A stretch of DNA of 64,000 bases, from positions 32,713-96,712 of the forward strand of contig NZ_PJQW01000006.1 of assembly GCF_004303025.1 (NCBI RefSeq), read 5' to 3'. The notes beneath the pieces were generated by a model. That model did no database searches. It had not been told where the DNA came from and saw only the letters and a program-made list of their open reading frames with translations. Every line of letters begins with the position of its first letter. Position 1 is the first letter of the stretch. Below, one piece after another: positions 18,619 to 27,102 of this stretch. The stretch comes from Flavobacterium sp. J27 (GTDB taxonomy: Bacteria; Bacteroidota; Bacteroidia; Flavobacteriales; Flavobacteriaceae). A program made the translations under genes and the position numbers.

Positions 18619-19287
18619 ATGAATACAGTAACTATAAAAGAAAGGATAGAAAATATAGGAGACAATCATCTTATGACGACTGCTGAAACACCTCTTAGAC
18701 AAGACGCTTTTGATATAACGGATGAAGCTAAAATGGAAATTATTGAAACCCATTTTGAAGTCATAATGAAAACACTTGGACTTGATCTTACTGATGATAG
18801 TTTGAGTGGTACACCTCATAGAGTGGCTAAAATGTTTGTGAAAGAAATATTTTCTGGTTTAAATCCTTCTAATAAACCTAAAATTTCGGTTTTTGATAAT
18901 TCTTATCATTATGATAAAATGTTAGTAGAAGCTAATATTAGTTTTAATTCAACTTGTGAGCATCATTTTCTTCCCATTGTTGGTAAAGCTCATATTGGTT
19001 ATGTATCTTCTGGAAAAGTAATTGGATTATCAAAATTGAATCGAATTGTAGATTATTTTGCTAAAAGACCTCAAGTACAGGAACGCATGATTATGCAAAT
19101 TTTTAATGAATTAAAAGCAGTGCTTCAAACTGAAAATGTGATTGTTGTTATTGAGGCTAAACATTTATGTGTTTCAAGCAGAGGTATTAAAGATGAAAGC
19201 AGTTTTACGACAACCTTGCAATATGGAGGAGTGTTTGAACAACAAGAGTATCGAGACGATTTTTATCAATTAATTAAAAAAGAATAA
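18619..19287 (+). CDS. folE: GTP cyclohydrolase I
   Basis: A 222-residue enzyme converting GTP to 7,8-dihydroneopterin triphosphate, the first step of folate (and tetrahydropterin) synthesis. The zinc ligands are in CEHHFLPI and HLCVSSRG. SGTPHRVAKM, LSKLNRIVDYFAKRPQVQER and ESSFTTT are family hallmarks. The N-terminal 45 residues are a variable lead. It lies in the same direction 13 bp after msrA. Confidence 0.96.
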   Translation: MNTVTIKERIENIGDNHLMTTAETPLRQDAFDITDEAKMEIIETHFEVIMKTLGLDLTDDSLSGTPHRVAKMFVKEIFSGLNPSNKPKISVFDNSYHYDKMLVEANISFNSTCEHHFLPIVGKAHIGYVSSGKVIGLSKLNRIVDYFAKRPQVQERMIMQIFNELKAVLQTENVIVVIEAKHLCVSSRGIKDESSFTTTLQYGGVFEQQEYRDDFYQLIKKE

Positions 19288-19339
19288 TTATTTGGCATTT
19301 ATTTTGCTATCTTGTAGCTAATAATTTTTAATTTTTATC

Positions 19340-19642
19340 ATGAGCGAAGAGGTGCAAATTATAGAACAGTCAAAAGATTCTAGTAAGAAAACGAAACTAG
19401 TATTAAGTATTTTATTTGATATTATTGGAATGCTTTCTTATATCGTTCCGCTGTTTGCAGAAGTAACAGATGTAGTTTGGGCGCCTATATCTGGTTTAAT
19501 TATGATGGCTATGTATAAAGGAATTACCGGTAAAGTGGCAGGTATTATCAGTTTTATTGAAGAAGCGTTTCCTTTTATAGATTTTATACCCACTTTTACT
19601 TTAACATGGATTTATCAATACGTTATAAAAAAAGAAGCATAA
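19340..19642 (+). CDS. Small membrane protein of unknown function
   Basis: A 100-residue protein with a polar N-terminus rich in Glu, Ser and Lys (about 1-20), a hydrophobic segment (LVLSILFDIIGMLSYIVPLF), a glycine-containing segment (ISGLIMMAMY) and a final hydrophobic stretch ending in IYQYVIKKEA. It looks like a conserved flavobacterial membrane protein; I know no function. It starts 52 bp after folE and ends at a strong terminator. Confidence 0.7.
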   Translation: MSEEVQIIEQSKDSSKKTKLVLSILFDIIGMLSYIVPLFAEVTDVVWAPISGLIMMAMYKGITGKVAGIISFIEEAFPFIDFIPTFTLTWIYQYVIKKEA

Positions 19643-19673
19643 AAAAATCCCGAAAATATTTCGGGATTTTTTT
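19641..19673. terminator. Bidirectional intrinsic terminator
   Basis: A GC-containing stem (TCCCGAAA/TTTCGGGA) with a short loop, flanked by a run of seven A and seven T. It separates two convergent genes and overlaps the stop codon of the minus-strand gene. Confidence 0.9.
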
Positions 19674-19995
19674 ATTGTAATTTTTTATCAAAATAGTCTG
19701 CAATAAAACCCAGTTTCATTTTGTAAAGCATCTTTTTTTCAAATTCCCAAAAGAATTTAAATTGGCCAAATAATGCACCAATTAAAACCAAAAGTATTTG
19801 GTATAATGGGAAGATAAGTACTAATCGTAAAGGCCAATACAACCACAATGACATACTTTCTTTAGTTATTCCTAAAGTATTGGTAATAGGTTTGGAGATA
19901 TAAGCAGCTGTAGATCCAGTTATGGCAAATACAATAAAAATAATAACTAATTGCCAGTTTGAAGTAATATTCCAGCGTTGTTTGAGTTTGTTCAT
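19672..19995 (-). CDS. Small two-helix membrane protein, DUF6787-like
   Basis: A 107-residue protein starting MNKLKQRWNITSNWQL with two membrane segments (about 16-36 and 53-77) and the conserved GQFKFFWEFEKKMLYKMKLGF tail. I recall this as the DUF6787 family of Flavobacteriia, usually beside a DUF6146 lipoprotein as here. Function unknown. It begins 6 bp after the upstream lipoprotein gene, so the two form an operon. Confidence 0.7.
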   Translation of the reverse strand: MNKLKQRWNITSNWQLVIIFIVFAITGSTAAYISKPITNTLGITKESMSLWLYWPLRLVLIFPLYQILLVLIGALFGQFKFFWEFEKKMLYKMKLGFIADYFDKKLQ

Positions 19996-20001
19996 TTAGT
20001 A

Positions 20002-20427
20002 TTAAATTCTAGCAATGTAGCCTCCTAATTTTTGATTGTTTTTTAATTGAAAATAGACTAAATAATTGTATATCATGTAATTTACTTCGTAACCATAATC
20101 TATATTCGAGTCGTAATTAATTTGCATGTCATATAAATTAGTACCATATTGAGGTAAAATTGATCTTCTATTCCATTCTAGTGTCCAAACTCTATTTCTG
20201 GTCTCTAAATAATTTTGAGAATAATAATATCTTGGTCTGGCATTAGTGTTAAACCAAGAAGTAAATCCGCCATCAATTATAATAACTTCATATTCTACTT
20301 TATCATTTGCAATGCGAACAGTATCACTTTCTAATTTTGGTTTGTCATTTGAGGCAATATCTTTCGTGGAATCACAAGCTACGGCAATTCCTATGATACT
20401 AAATAATATGATTAGATACTGTTTCAA
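20002..20427 (-). CDS. Lipoprotein of unknown function, DUF6146-like
   Basis: A 141-residue lipoprotein (lipobox IGIAVAC). The mature part carries FTSWFNTNARPRYYYSQNYLETRNRVWTLEWN (read in pieces: FTSWFNTNARPR and YSQNYLETRN), resembling the DUF6146 family seen across Flavobacteriia. No catalytic residues are evident. It pairs with the membrane protein downstream (6 bp gap). A terminator lies between it and the DUF937 gene. Confidence 0.7.
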   Translation of the reverse strand: MKQYLIILFSIIGIAVACDSTKDIASNDKPKLESDTVRIANDKVEYEVIIIDGGFTSWFNTNARPRYYYSQNYLETRNRVWTLEWNRRSILPQYGTNLYDMQINYDSNIDYGYEVNYMIYNYLVYFQLKNNQKLGGYIARI

Positions 20428-20460
20428 AATAGTTGACTTTTCAATTTTGTGATATAAAGA

Positions 20461-20492
20461 TAAAAAAAAGCACCGACTTTGCCGATGCTTTT
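20461..20492 (-). terminator. Intrinsic terminator after the DUF937 gene
   Basis: Read on the minus strand, the arms AAAAGCAUCGGC and GUCGGUGCUUUU pair fully, with two G-U wobbles, around an AAA loop and are followed by a U run. On the plus strand two positions mismatch, so it works for the minus-strand gene. Confidence 0.8.
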
Positions 20493-20514
20493 AACATATT
20501 TGAAATATTCTTTT

Positions 20515-21147
20515 TTATTTTTTTCCAAAAAGACTACCTAGAAGACCTCCTAAACCACCTTTTTTCTTAGTAACAGCTGTAATAGCATCATTTACATCTA
20601 CTTTGCCATCGTTGTTTTGATCCAGCACAGAAGTAAGTAAAGTGCCTCCAAGTGAACCACTATCACTAGAACTTCCTCCTAGAAGACTGCCTAAAATACT
20701 TCCTAAACCAGCACCATCTGAAACACCTTCGTTTTTAGTTTGTTTTCCTAAATAACCCATAATAATAGGTGCTAACATAGGTAATATTTTAGTAATAATT
20801 GAGCTGGAAACTCCGGTTTTTTCACTAATACCATTCTCAACAGCTCCTAACTTATCACCTAATAAATGACCTAAAATTTTAGAACCGTCAGAAAAATCAC
20901 CTCCATTAATAAAACCACTTAAATTGTCTAAGATACTACCATCGTGTTTTCCACTGGTTACTGCATTAATAAGACCTTCTGCACCATTTCCAGAAAGTAA
21001 ATTTCCTTGCATAGCACCTAATAATGCAGGCAAGCTAGATGAAACAACATCGTTTGCCTGAGAAGGATTGATGCCTGTTTTATCACTTACGTTATTAATG
21101 ATTTGTTTTCCTAAATCACTATTTAATAAATCTAAAATTCCAGCCAT
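20515..21147 (-). CDS. DUF937 protein with C-terminal EF-hand-like loop
   Basis: A 210-residue Gly/Ser/Leu-rich protein. The N-terminal two-thirds match DUF937 (MAGILDLLNSDLGKQII, a YidB-like helical fold). Residues about 176-187 read DQNNDGKVDVND, a DxNxDGxVxxxD calcium-binding loop like dockerin or EF-hand loops. The C-terminus is glycine-rich (GGLGGLLGSLFGKK). No signal peptide is seen, so it is probably cytoplasmic. It starts 42 bp after serA on the same strand. Confidence 0.85.
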   Translation of the reverse strand: MAGILDLLNSDLGKQIINNVSDKTGINPSQANDVVSSSLPALLGAMQGNLLSGNGAEGLINAVTSGKHDGSILDNLSGFINGGDFSDGSKILGHLLGDKLGAVENGISEKTGVSSSIITKILPMLAPIIMGYLGKQTKNEGVSDGAGLGSILGSLLGGSSSDSGSLGGTLLTSVLDQNNDGKVDVNDAITAVTKKKGGLGGLLGSLFGKK

Positions 21148-21189
21148 AATTGTTTGTTTTTGAGTTGGATGCTAAAGTTACTGATTTTT

Positions 21190-22146
21190 TTAATTGTTTT
21201 TCAATAAACTTATAATTTGATCGGCTAATTCAGTGCCAATTCTATCTTGTGCTTCAATTGTAGCCGCTCCAATATGTGGAGTTAAAGAAATTTTTGGGTG
21301 CATTAATACTTTCATGGCTGGAGTAGGTTCTTCTTCAAAAACATCCAATCCTGCAAATAAGACTTTTCCTTCGTCTAAAGCTTCTACTAAAGCCACTTCA
21401 TCAATTACACCACCTCGAGCTGCATTGACAATACCTACTTCTTCTTTCATTACTTTTAATTCTTCTCTACTAATAACATAACCTTCTTGTGCGGGTACAT
21501 GTAAAGTAATAAAATCAGAATGTTTTAGTAATTCTTCCATAGGTTCTGTTTTGATATCTACATTGATAAATTGACCGTTATAGAAGTCAACACGAATGAC
21601 AGCTTCACCCACATATTTATCAGACGCAATTACTTTCATTCCTAAGCCTAAAGCCATTTTTGCTACTGCTTGACCAATTCTTCCAAAACCAATAATTCCA
21701 AGAGTTTTTCCCTTTAATTCAATACCATTGGCATACGCTTTCTTCAAACCATTAAAATTGGTATCTCCTTCCAAAGGCATATTCCTGTTGGAATCATGTA
21801 AAAAACGAACTCCAGTAAATAAATGAGCAAAAACAAGTTCGGCAACACTTTCGCTTGAGGAAGCAGGTGTATTAATCACATGAATGCCTTGTTTTCTGGC
21901 ATAATCAACATCAATATTATCCATCCCTACGCCACCACGACCTATAATTTTTAATCCAGGACAGGAATCAATAATATCTTGTCTTACTTTTGTTGCACTA
22001 CGAACCAAAATTACTTTTACGTCGTGTGTATTGATAAATGTAGCTACTTGTTCCTGAGCTACTTTTGTAGTAATTACTTCAAATCCTGCTTTTTCTAAAA
22101 CCTTTATACCTGCTTTAGAAATACCGTCATTCGCTAATACTTTCAT
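21190..22146 (-). CDS. serA: D-3-phosphoglycerate dehydrogenase, short form
   Basis: A 318-residue D-2-hydroxyacid dehydrogenase. The NAD-binding motif is GFGRIGQ (about 152-158). The active-site Arg is in NAARGG, the Glu in EEEPTP and the His in PHIGA. It starts serine synthesis by oxidising 3-phosphoglycerate. It lacks the C-terminal ACT domain of longer SerA enzymes, so serine feedback through ACT is not expected. The position directly after serC supports the serine assignment over other hydroxyacid dehydrogenases. Confidence 0.92.
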   Translation of the reverse strand: MKVLANDGISKAGIKVLEKAGFEVITTKVAQEQVATFINTHDVKVILVRSATKVRQDIIDSCPGLKIIGRGGVGMDNIDVDYARKQGIHVINTPASSSESVAELVFAHLFTGVRFLHDSNRNMPLEGDTNFNGLKKAYANGIELKGKTLGIIGFGRIGQAVAKMALGLGMKVIASDKYVGEAVIRVDFYNGQFINVDIKTEPMEELLKHSDFITLHVPAQEGYVISREELKVMKEEVGIVNAARGGVIDEVALVEALDEGKVLFAGLDVFEEEPTPAMKVLMHPKISLTPHIGAATIEAQDRIGTELADQIISLLKNN

Positions 22147-22212
22147 TGTTGTTTTTGTTTAAAAAATGTGATTTTTATTCGTTAATAAAATAAAAACCGA
22201 CTATATAATTTG

Positions 22213-23283
22213 TTAACTATTTTTTTCTAATTCTTTCATTACGTCTACCAAAACTTGTACGCTTTCTAAAGGTAATGCATTATACATAGAGGCTCTGTAG
22301 CCACCTACTGAACGATGTCCGTTAATTCCAGAAATCCCTGTTTTTTTCCACATACTATCAAAAAGTTCTTGATGCTCTTGGTTTTCTAGTAGAAAGGTAG
22401 CATTCATAGTACTTCGATCTTCTTTTACAACTGTTCCTTTAAATAAGGGGTTTCTGTCAATTTCAGTATATAATAAATTTGCCTTTGCTTCATTTATTTT
22501 TTCAATAGCATTGATGCCTCCTAACTTTTTCAACCATTTTAAAGTTAATAACGAGGTGTAAACGGCAAATACAGCAGGTGTATTGTACATGCTTTCTTTA
22601 GCAATATGTTGTTCGTAATTTAAGATATTAGGAATAGTTCTTCCAGTTTTTCCAAGAATCTCTTCTTTAACAACCACTAATGTTGTACCTGCTGGTCCCA
22701 TATTTTTTTGAGCACCTGCATAAATTAAGTCAAATTTAGAGAAATCGATTGTTCTTGAAAAAATATCGGAACTCATATCACACACCACTGGAATAGAAGT
22801 AGTAGGGAACGATTTTAATTGAGTTCCAAAAATAGTGTTGTTAGATGTGCAGTGAAAATAATCTGCATCAGTTGGAATTGAATATTCTTTCGGAATGTAA
22901 TTATAATTGGCTTCTTTGGAAGAAGCTACAATTAGAGTTTCACCAAAGGCTTTTGCTTCTTTAATAGCACCGCTTGCCCATGTTCCTGTGTCTAAATAGG
23001 CAGCTTTTCCATTTGTTTTCATTAGATTATAGGGTACTCTTAAAAACTCTAAACTGGCACCACCTTGTAAAAATAAAGCCTGATATCCTTTACCTTCTAA
23101 ATTTAATAATTCGAGTACTAAAGCTCTTGCTTCTTCCATTACAGCTACGAAATCTTTACTTCTATGGGAAATCTCTAAAATAGATAAACCGCTATCATTA
23201 AAATTTAGAATTGATTTTGAAGCTTCTTCAAATACTTCCTGAGGAAGAATGCAAGGACCTGCACTGTAATTGTGTTTTTTCAT
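22213..23283 (-). CDS. serC: Phosphoserine aminotransferase
   Basis: A 356-residue PLP enzyme, second step of serine synthesis (also used for pyridoxine in some bacteria). It opens with HNYSAGPCILP. The PLP lysine is in YAGAQKNMGPAG (about residue 196), and the phosphate-binding GHRSVGGYRASMYNA segment is near the C-terminus. It is followed 66 bp downstream by serA in the same direction. Confidence 0.96.
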   Translation of the reverse strand: MKKHNYSAGPCILPQEVFEEASKSILNFNDSGLSILEISHRSKDFVAVMEEARALVLELLNLEGKGYQALFLQGGASLEFLRVPYNLMKTNGKAAYLDTGTWASGAIKEAKAFGETLIVASSKEANYNYIPKEYSIPTDADYFHCTSNNTIFGTQLKSFPTTSIPVVCDMSSDIFSRTIDFSKFDLIYAGAQKNMGPAGTTLVVVKEEILGKTGRTIPNILNYEQHIAKESMYNTPAVFAVYTSLLTLKWLKKLGGINAIEKINEAKANLLYTEIDRNPLFKGTVVKEDRSTMNATFLLENQEHQELFDSMWKKTGISGINGHRSVGGYRASMYNALPLESVQVLVDVMKELEKNS

Positions 23284-23421
23284 TTGTTATAATTTTATTT
23301 CAAAAAAATTGAAAATAGTTGTGATTTTATAGTGATAGCAAATTTCGGAAATAGACTTTAGAAACGTATTTGTTTTTATTATTAATTATGTAATGTTATT
23401 AACAATAACGTTGTAGTAAAT

Positions 23422-24483
23422 CTATTGTAAAGTTAATAAAAACGCGATAGTGTCAATATTATCGGCATAATCCCATAGATTTGGTTTTTGGGTTTGACCA
23501 AATCTAATGCTATTTGGAAAATGACTTTTACTAACCACACATTGTATTTTATCTACATCTTTTTTCAGTTTTTCTGTTACTTCATCTATATTTTCATAAT
23601 ATTCATAAAATACGGATGAAATAGGGGAAGCATAGTTTTCATCTTCTTTTAATGTTAAAAAACCATTATCTAGTAATTTATAATTACTCATTAAATACAC
23701 CGCTTTATTATAATCATAATTGTTCGCATATTTATCATATTTAATGATTTCTTGATAGCTAAACATAGCATTGAAAAAAGCATCAAAATGGTATCCTTTG
23801 GGAATAAAGATTTTGGATACATTTCTACATCCTAAACCAAAATACCTAAAAATATCTTCACCTAAGTTGATTAATTCTTCTTGAGATTCTTCTCCAGTTA
23901 AAATAGCAACAGAATTTCTGTTTTTTCTAATAATACTTGGTTTGTCTTTGAAATAGTATTCAAAATAGCGGGCAGTATTGTTACTACCTGTGGCTATAAC
24001 GGCATCGAAATTTTCTAATTTGCCTTCTATGAAAGTAATTTTATCCTGAAAACGATGGTCTAGACTGAGTAAATATTTTGCTAAAAATTGAATTAGATAT
24101 TGATCATTAGTTGAAGTTTTAACTATTACATTATGTCCCGTAATTAAAACACTTAAAAAATCATGAAAACCTACTAATGGAATATTTCCTGCAAGAATTA
24201 AACCGATGTTTTTGGGTGTAACCAATGAAAAATCATAAGAAATAAGCCATTTGTCTAGATTTTCTCTGGTTAGTGCATTGGCCCAAGAAGCTAATGAAAA
24301 ACAAACATTTTCTTTGGTAAACCAACCATTATGCGATTGCGATAAATCGATTAAATCTACCATTTGGTTATAAAATAAAGAGTTGTTTTTTACAGCGTCA
24401 TTTTTTAAATAATTTTCATTGGTAAGCTGATTTAGAAAATGACCTAATTCTATAAAACATTCTTTTATTTCATTTTGTAACAT
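23422..24483 (-). CDS. Acyl-CoA reductase, LuxC family
   Basis: A 353-residue protein of the LuxC/aldehyde dehydrogenase-like superfamily. It has LILAGNIPLVGFHDFLSVLITGHNVIVKTS and a likely catalytic Cys in FGLGCRNVS (about residue 222). Family enzymes reduce acyl-CoA or acyl-protein thioesters to aldehydes. In Flavobacteriia this gene typically sits divergently next to a 4Fe-4S ferredoxin, as here. The physiological substrate is unknown. Confidence 0.85.
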   Translation of the reverse strand: MLQNEIKECFIELGHFLNQLTNENYLKNDAVKNNSLFYNQMVDLIDLSQSHNGWFTKENVCFSLASWANALTRENLDKWLISYDFSLVTPKNIGLILAGNIPLVGFHDFLSVLITGHNVIVKTSTNDQYLIQFLAKYLLSLDHRFQDKITFIEGKLENFDAVIATGSNNTARYFEYYFKDKPSIIRKNRNSVAILTGEESQEELINLGEDIFRYFGLGCRNVSKIFIPKGYHFDAFFNAMFSYQEIIKYDKYANNYDYNKAVYLMSNYKLLDNGFLTLKEDENYASPISSVFYEYYENIDEVTEKLKKDVDKIQCVVSKSHFPNSIRFGQTQKPNLWDYADNIDTIAFLLTLQ

Positions 24484-24488
24484 TTGTT

Positions 24489-24519
24489 TTTGCTTTTAAG
24501 TGTTTACGTTGTATTTTTG
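24489..24519 (+). promoter_or_regulatory. Complete Bacteroidota promoter for the ferredoxin gene
   Basis: A -33 TTTG (24489-24492) and a -7 TATTTTTG (24512-24519) are separated by 19 bp, the expected spacing. Transcription would start near 24525, giving a leader of about 74 nt. Confidence 0.65.
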
Positions 24520-24598
24520 CGTCACAAAATTAAGTAAATGGTTTAAGTTAAAGAAATTTTCTTACTACTTATAACCTGTAACTTTTAACTTTAAAACA

Positions 24599-24949
24599 AT
24601 GGCGATAAAAATAACAGACGAGTGTATTAATTGTGGTGCTTGTGAGCCTGAATGCCCAAATACTGCAATTTATGAAGGAGCTGACGATTGGAGATATAAA
24701 GATGGCACTAAATTATCTGGAAAAATAGTATTACCAGATGGAACAGAAGTAGATGCTGAAGCTGCACAAACTCCTTTATCAGATGATGTGTATTATATTG
24801 TTCCTGGTAAGTGTACTGAATGCAAAGGCTTTCATGAAGAGCCACAATGTGCTGCGGTTTGTCCTGTAGATTGTTGTGTGCCAGATGAAGATTATGTAGA
24901 ATCTGAAGAAACTTTGTTAAATAGGCAATCTTTTCTACATAACGAATAA
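24599..24949 (+). CDS. 4Fe-4S dicluster ferredoxin
   Basis: A 116-residue ferredoxin. Cluster one is bound by [12 protein letters not shown]. Cluster two is bound by [18 protein letters not shown], with extra cysteines just after it (VDCC). The two-cluster layout with an acidic insert between the clusters resembles YfhL/FdxA-type ferredoxins. It carries electrons in the cytoplasm; the partner is unknown. It is divergent from the acyl-CoA reductase and followed by a hairpin terminator. Confidence 0.93.
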   Translation: MAIKITDECINCGACEPECPNTAIYEGADDWRYKDGTKLSGKIVLPDGTEVDAEAAQTPLSDDVYYIVPGKCTECKGFHEEPQCAAVCPVDCCVPDEDYVESEETLLNRQSFLHNE

Positions 24950-24954
24950 AATTT

Positions 24955-24978
24955 ACTCCTCAGTTTTGAGGAGTTTTT
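24955..24978 (+). terminator. Intrinsic terminator after the ferredoxin gene
   Basis: Arms ACTCCTCA (24955-24962) and TGAGGAGT (24967-24974) form an 8-bp stem with a 4-base loop, followed by a T run. Confidence 0.85.
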
Positions 24979-25198
24979 ATTTATAAAAGTAAATTAAAAT
25001 GTAGGGTATTTCAGCTTTCTTCTGTTATATAATGCAGTGAAACGTTTTAAAGAATGTTTCATGACCGCTTTTAAGAATGAAACTTTAGAAAGTTTTAGTT
25101 TAACTACCCTATACTAAAAGTCACATTTTGTTGTTTTTACACTTAAAAGCACCCTATTAAGTTAAATATTTATATTTTTGTTAAAATTGTTATTGCTG

Positions 25199-26374
25199 AT
25201 GAGAAGAATTTGTTTTCTTTTTTTGATTGTTTTTAGTTGCCTTAGTTTTTCACAAGAGAAAGAACTCACTATTTTATTTAGAGATATTGAAACTCAATTG
25301 CCTGTAGATGAGGTAACACTTACTATTCTAAGAACCAAAGAAAGTTTTATTTCAAATGCTGATGGAATGGTGAAAGTAATTTTAAAAAGACCATCTTATT
25401 TAGAAGTAAGTCATTCCTCGTATAAAAAATTTATTGTAAAATCGATTACCTTAAATGAAGAAGAGAATGTAATATATCTGGAAAATACAGTTAATAAACT
25501 TCCTGAAATAATATTAACTAAAGACCATCCACAAGATATATTAAAAAGTATTGTAGAAAATTCGAGAAATAAATTATCCGTGCCTTCTAATTTAAGGGTT
25601 TATATAAGAGAGTTTTTCAAGAAAAATGGAGCTAATATTTTATACAACGATGGTTTAGTTAATTTTCAAATTTTAAAAGAGAAATCTTCTATAAAAACCG
25701 ATATTTTGGTAGAACAAAATAGAGTTTTAGGTGTTTTAAATGAAAAAACAGATAAAGATGTCTATGGTTACAACCTGAATAATTTAATGGAAAATTATTA
25801 TAAGTTTAAATATCTTGACGAGATTTTAGATAATAAAGTAAAAAATAAATATGATTTTCAAATAAAATCGTATCCTGAAAATGAAGATTATTATCAGTTA
25901 TTAGTAAAACCTTTGGAGGAAGAAAGTGGTTATCTTTTTAATTATACGATATTGTATGATCATAATAAGAGAATTATAGTTGAGATTGATAACTTTATTA
26001 CTCCAGAAAGAGCTGAAAAAAATTCTGATTATTCCATTTCAGGTAAAAAAAATGTTTTTAAATCTGCCTTTAAAATGACTTACAGAATTAAAGGTAATGA
26101 AGAATATTATCTAGTTTATGCTAAAGAGGAAATAGGTTTTTTAGCCAAACAAGATAAAGAAATGATAAAAACTGAAGTGAGAAATTATTTTGTTACCAAT
26201 AAGTTTACCAAAAGAATGTTTACTTACGATGTGAAAGATATTTTTAAAGAAAAAACATTGCTAAATAGAAATAATACTATTTTAACGGATTTTTGGAATA
26301 TCGATTCAGGTTTAGTTTTAACACAAGAAGAACAAGATTTTATTGATAGTCTTACAACAGTATATGAAGAATAA
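25199..26374 (+). CDS. Exported protein with carboxypeptidase-regulatory-like domain
   Basis: A 391-residue protein with a signal peptide (MRRICFLFLIVFSCLSFSQ). A beta-sandwich of the CarboxypepD_reg type covers about residues 22-100 (LFRDIETQLPVDEVTLTI, ISNADGMVKVIL). The remaining 280 residues match no family I recognise; they include LRVYIREFFKKNG and YGYNLNNLMENYYKFKY. Proteins of this layout are common in Bacteroidota outer envelopes. A TATTTTTG box at 25173-25180 lies 18 bp upstream. The frame also opens at a TTG at 25178, but ATG 25199 starts the signal peptide. Confidence 0.8.
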   Translation: MRRICFLFLIVFSCLSFSQEKELTILFRDIETQLPVDEVTLTILRTKESFISNADGMVKVILKRPSYLEVSHSSYKKFIVKSITLNEEENVIYLENTVNKLPEIILTKDHPQDILKSIVENSRNKLSVPSNLRVYIREFFKKNGANILYNDGLVNFQILKEKSSIKTDILVEQNRVLGVLNEKTDKDVYGYNLNNLMENYYKFKYLDEILDNKVKNKYDFQIKSYPENEDYYQLLVKPLEEESGYLFNYTILYDHNKRIIVEIDNFITPERAEKNSDYSISGKKNVFKSAFKMTYRIKGNEEYYLVYAKEEIGFLAKQDKEMIKTEVRNYFVTNKFTKRMFTYDVKDIFKEKTLLNRNNTILTDFWNIDSGLVLTQEEQDFIDSLTTVYEE

Positions 26375-26405
26375 AAAGAAGCTAACAAACTGTTAACTTC
26401 TTTTT
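26373..26405. terminator. Bidirectional intrinsic terminator
   Basis: Arms AAAAAGAAGCTAACA and TGTTAACTTCTTTTT with an AAC loop and a single C/A mismatch that is a G-U pair on the minus strand. It lies between convergent genes. Confidence 0.8.
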
Positions 26406-26422
26406 ATTGTTTAAAAAAGTTT

Positions 26423-26959
26423 CTATCTTTCAACAACATATTTTTCCATAGTAATTTTATCGTTTTTATAATCAAAAGTTTCTAAAATAAGATTTCCATC
26501 TTTGTCAAAATAACCAAAGGATACTTTATCATCACTTCTATAAATATAATTATTATTGGATGTTTTTCTTAAAATTCCAGCTTCTGTATGAGATGGGTTT
26601 AACATGGTGTATCCATTTCCTTTTTGAATGATTTGATATTTTTTTCCATCAGAAGTGTAATAAGCGGATCGATCTACATCTACATATTTTGTCTCTCCAT
26701 CCACATTTACTTTAGTAGTTGTAGTTACGTTTACTTTAGCTTCTTCTTTCATTGGAATATTAATTCCTTTTTGTTCAGCCATTTCAAGCTCTACATTTTG
26801 TACTTCTTTTTTCTCAACAGTTTTTACAATTTTCTTTTGCCCTTTAGAGTCTTTAATGGTTGTTGTTACAACTTCTGTTTCTTTTTGTACATTTTTATTT
26901 TGAGCCGATATTGTTAAAGTGGCTACTAAAAATACCGATGTTAATAATACATTTTTCAT
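26423..26959 (-). CDS. Exported protein of unknown function
   Basis: A 178-residue secreted protein with signal peptide MKNVLLTSVFLVATLTISAQ. A long polar stretch rich in Lys, Thr, Glu and Val (about 21-90) leads to a C-terminal beta-rich part (YQIIQKGNGYTMLNPS, YIYRSDDKVSFGYFDKDGNLILETFDY). The latter recalls flavobacterial periplasmic repeat-free beta domains. I do not recognise a family. It is a single gene. Confidence 0.65.
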   Translation of the reverse strand: MKNVLLTSVFLVATLTISAQNKNVQKETEVVTTTIKDSKGQKKIVKTVEKKEVQNVELEMAEQKGINIPMKEEAKVNVTTTTKVNVDGETKYVDVDRSAYYTSDGKKYQIIQKGNGYTMLNPSHTEAGILRKTSNNNYIYRSDDKVSFGYFDKDGNLILETFDYKNDKITMEKYVVER

Positions 26960-27070
26960 GATTCTTGTTTTAAAAGTTATAGTACAAATGTATTGGGAAT
27001 AGTTTGGCTTTGTGTTACATCATTTTTCAGGCTTATTACATAATTTTTAGATGGGATACGTTTGTTAAGT

Positions 27071-27102
27071 AAAAAGGCTGTCAAAATTGACAGCCTTTTT
27101 TA
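27071..27102. terminator. Intrinsic terminator after the TonB receptor gene
   Basis: Arms AAAAAGGCTGTCAA and TTGACAGCCTTTTT form a 14-bp perfect stem with a 2-base centre. It sits directly after the minus-strand receptor stop codon. Confidence 0.88.
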
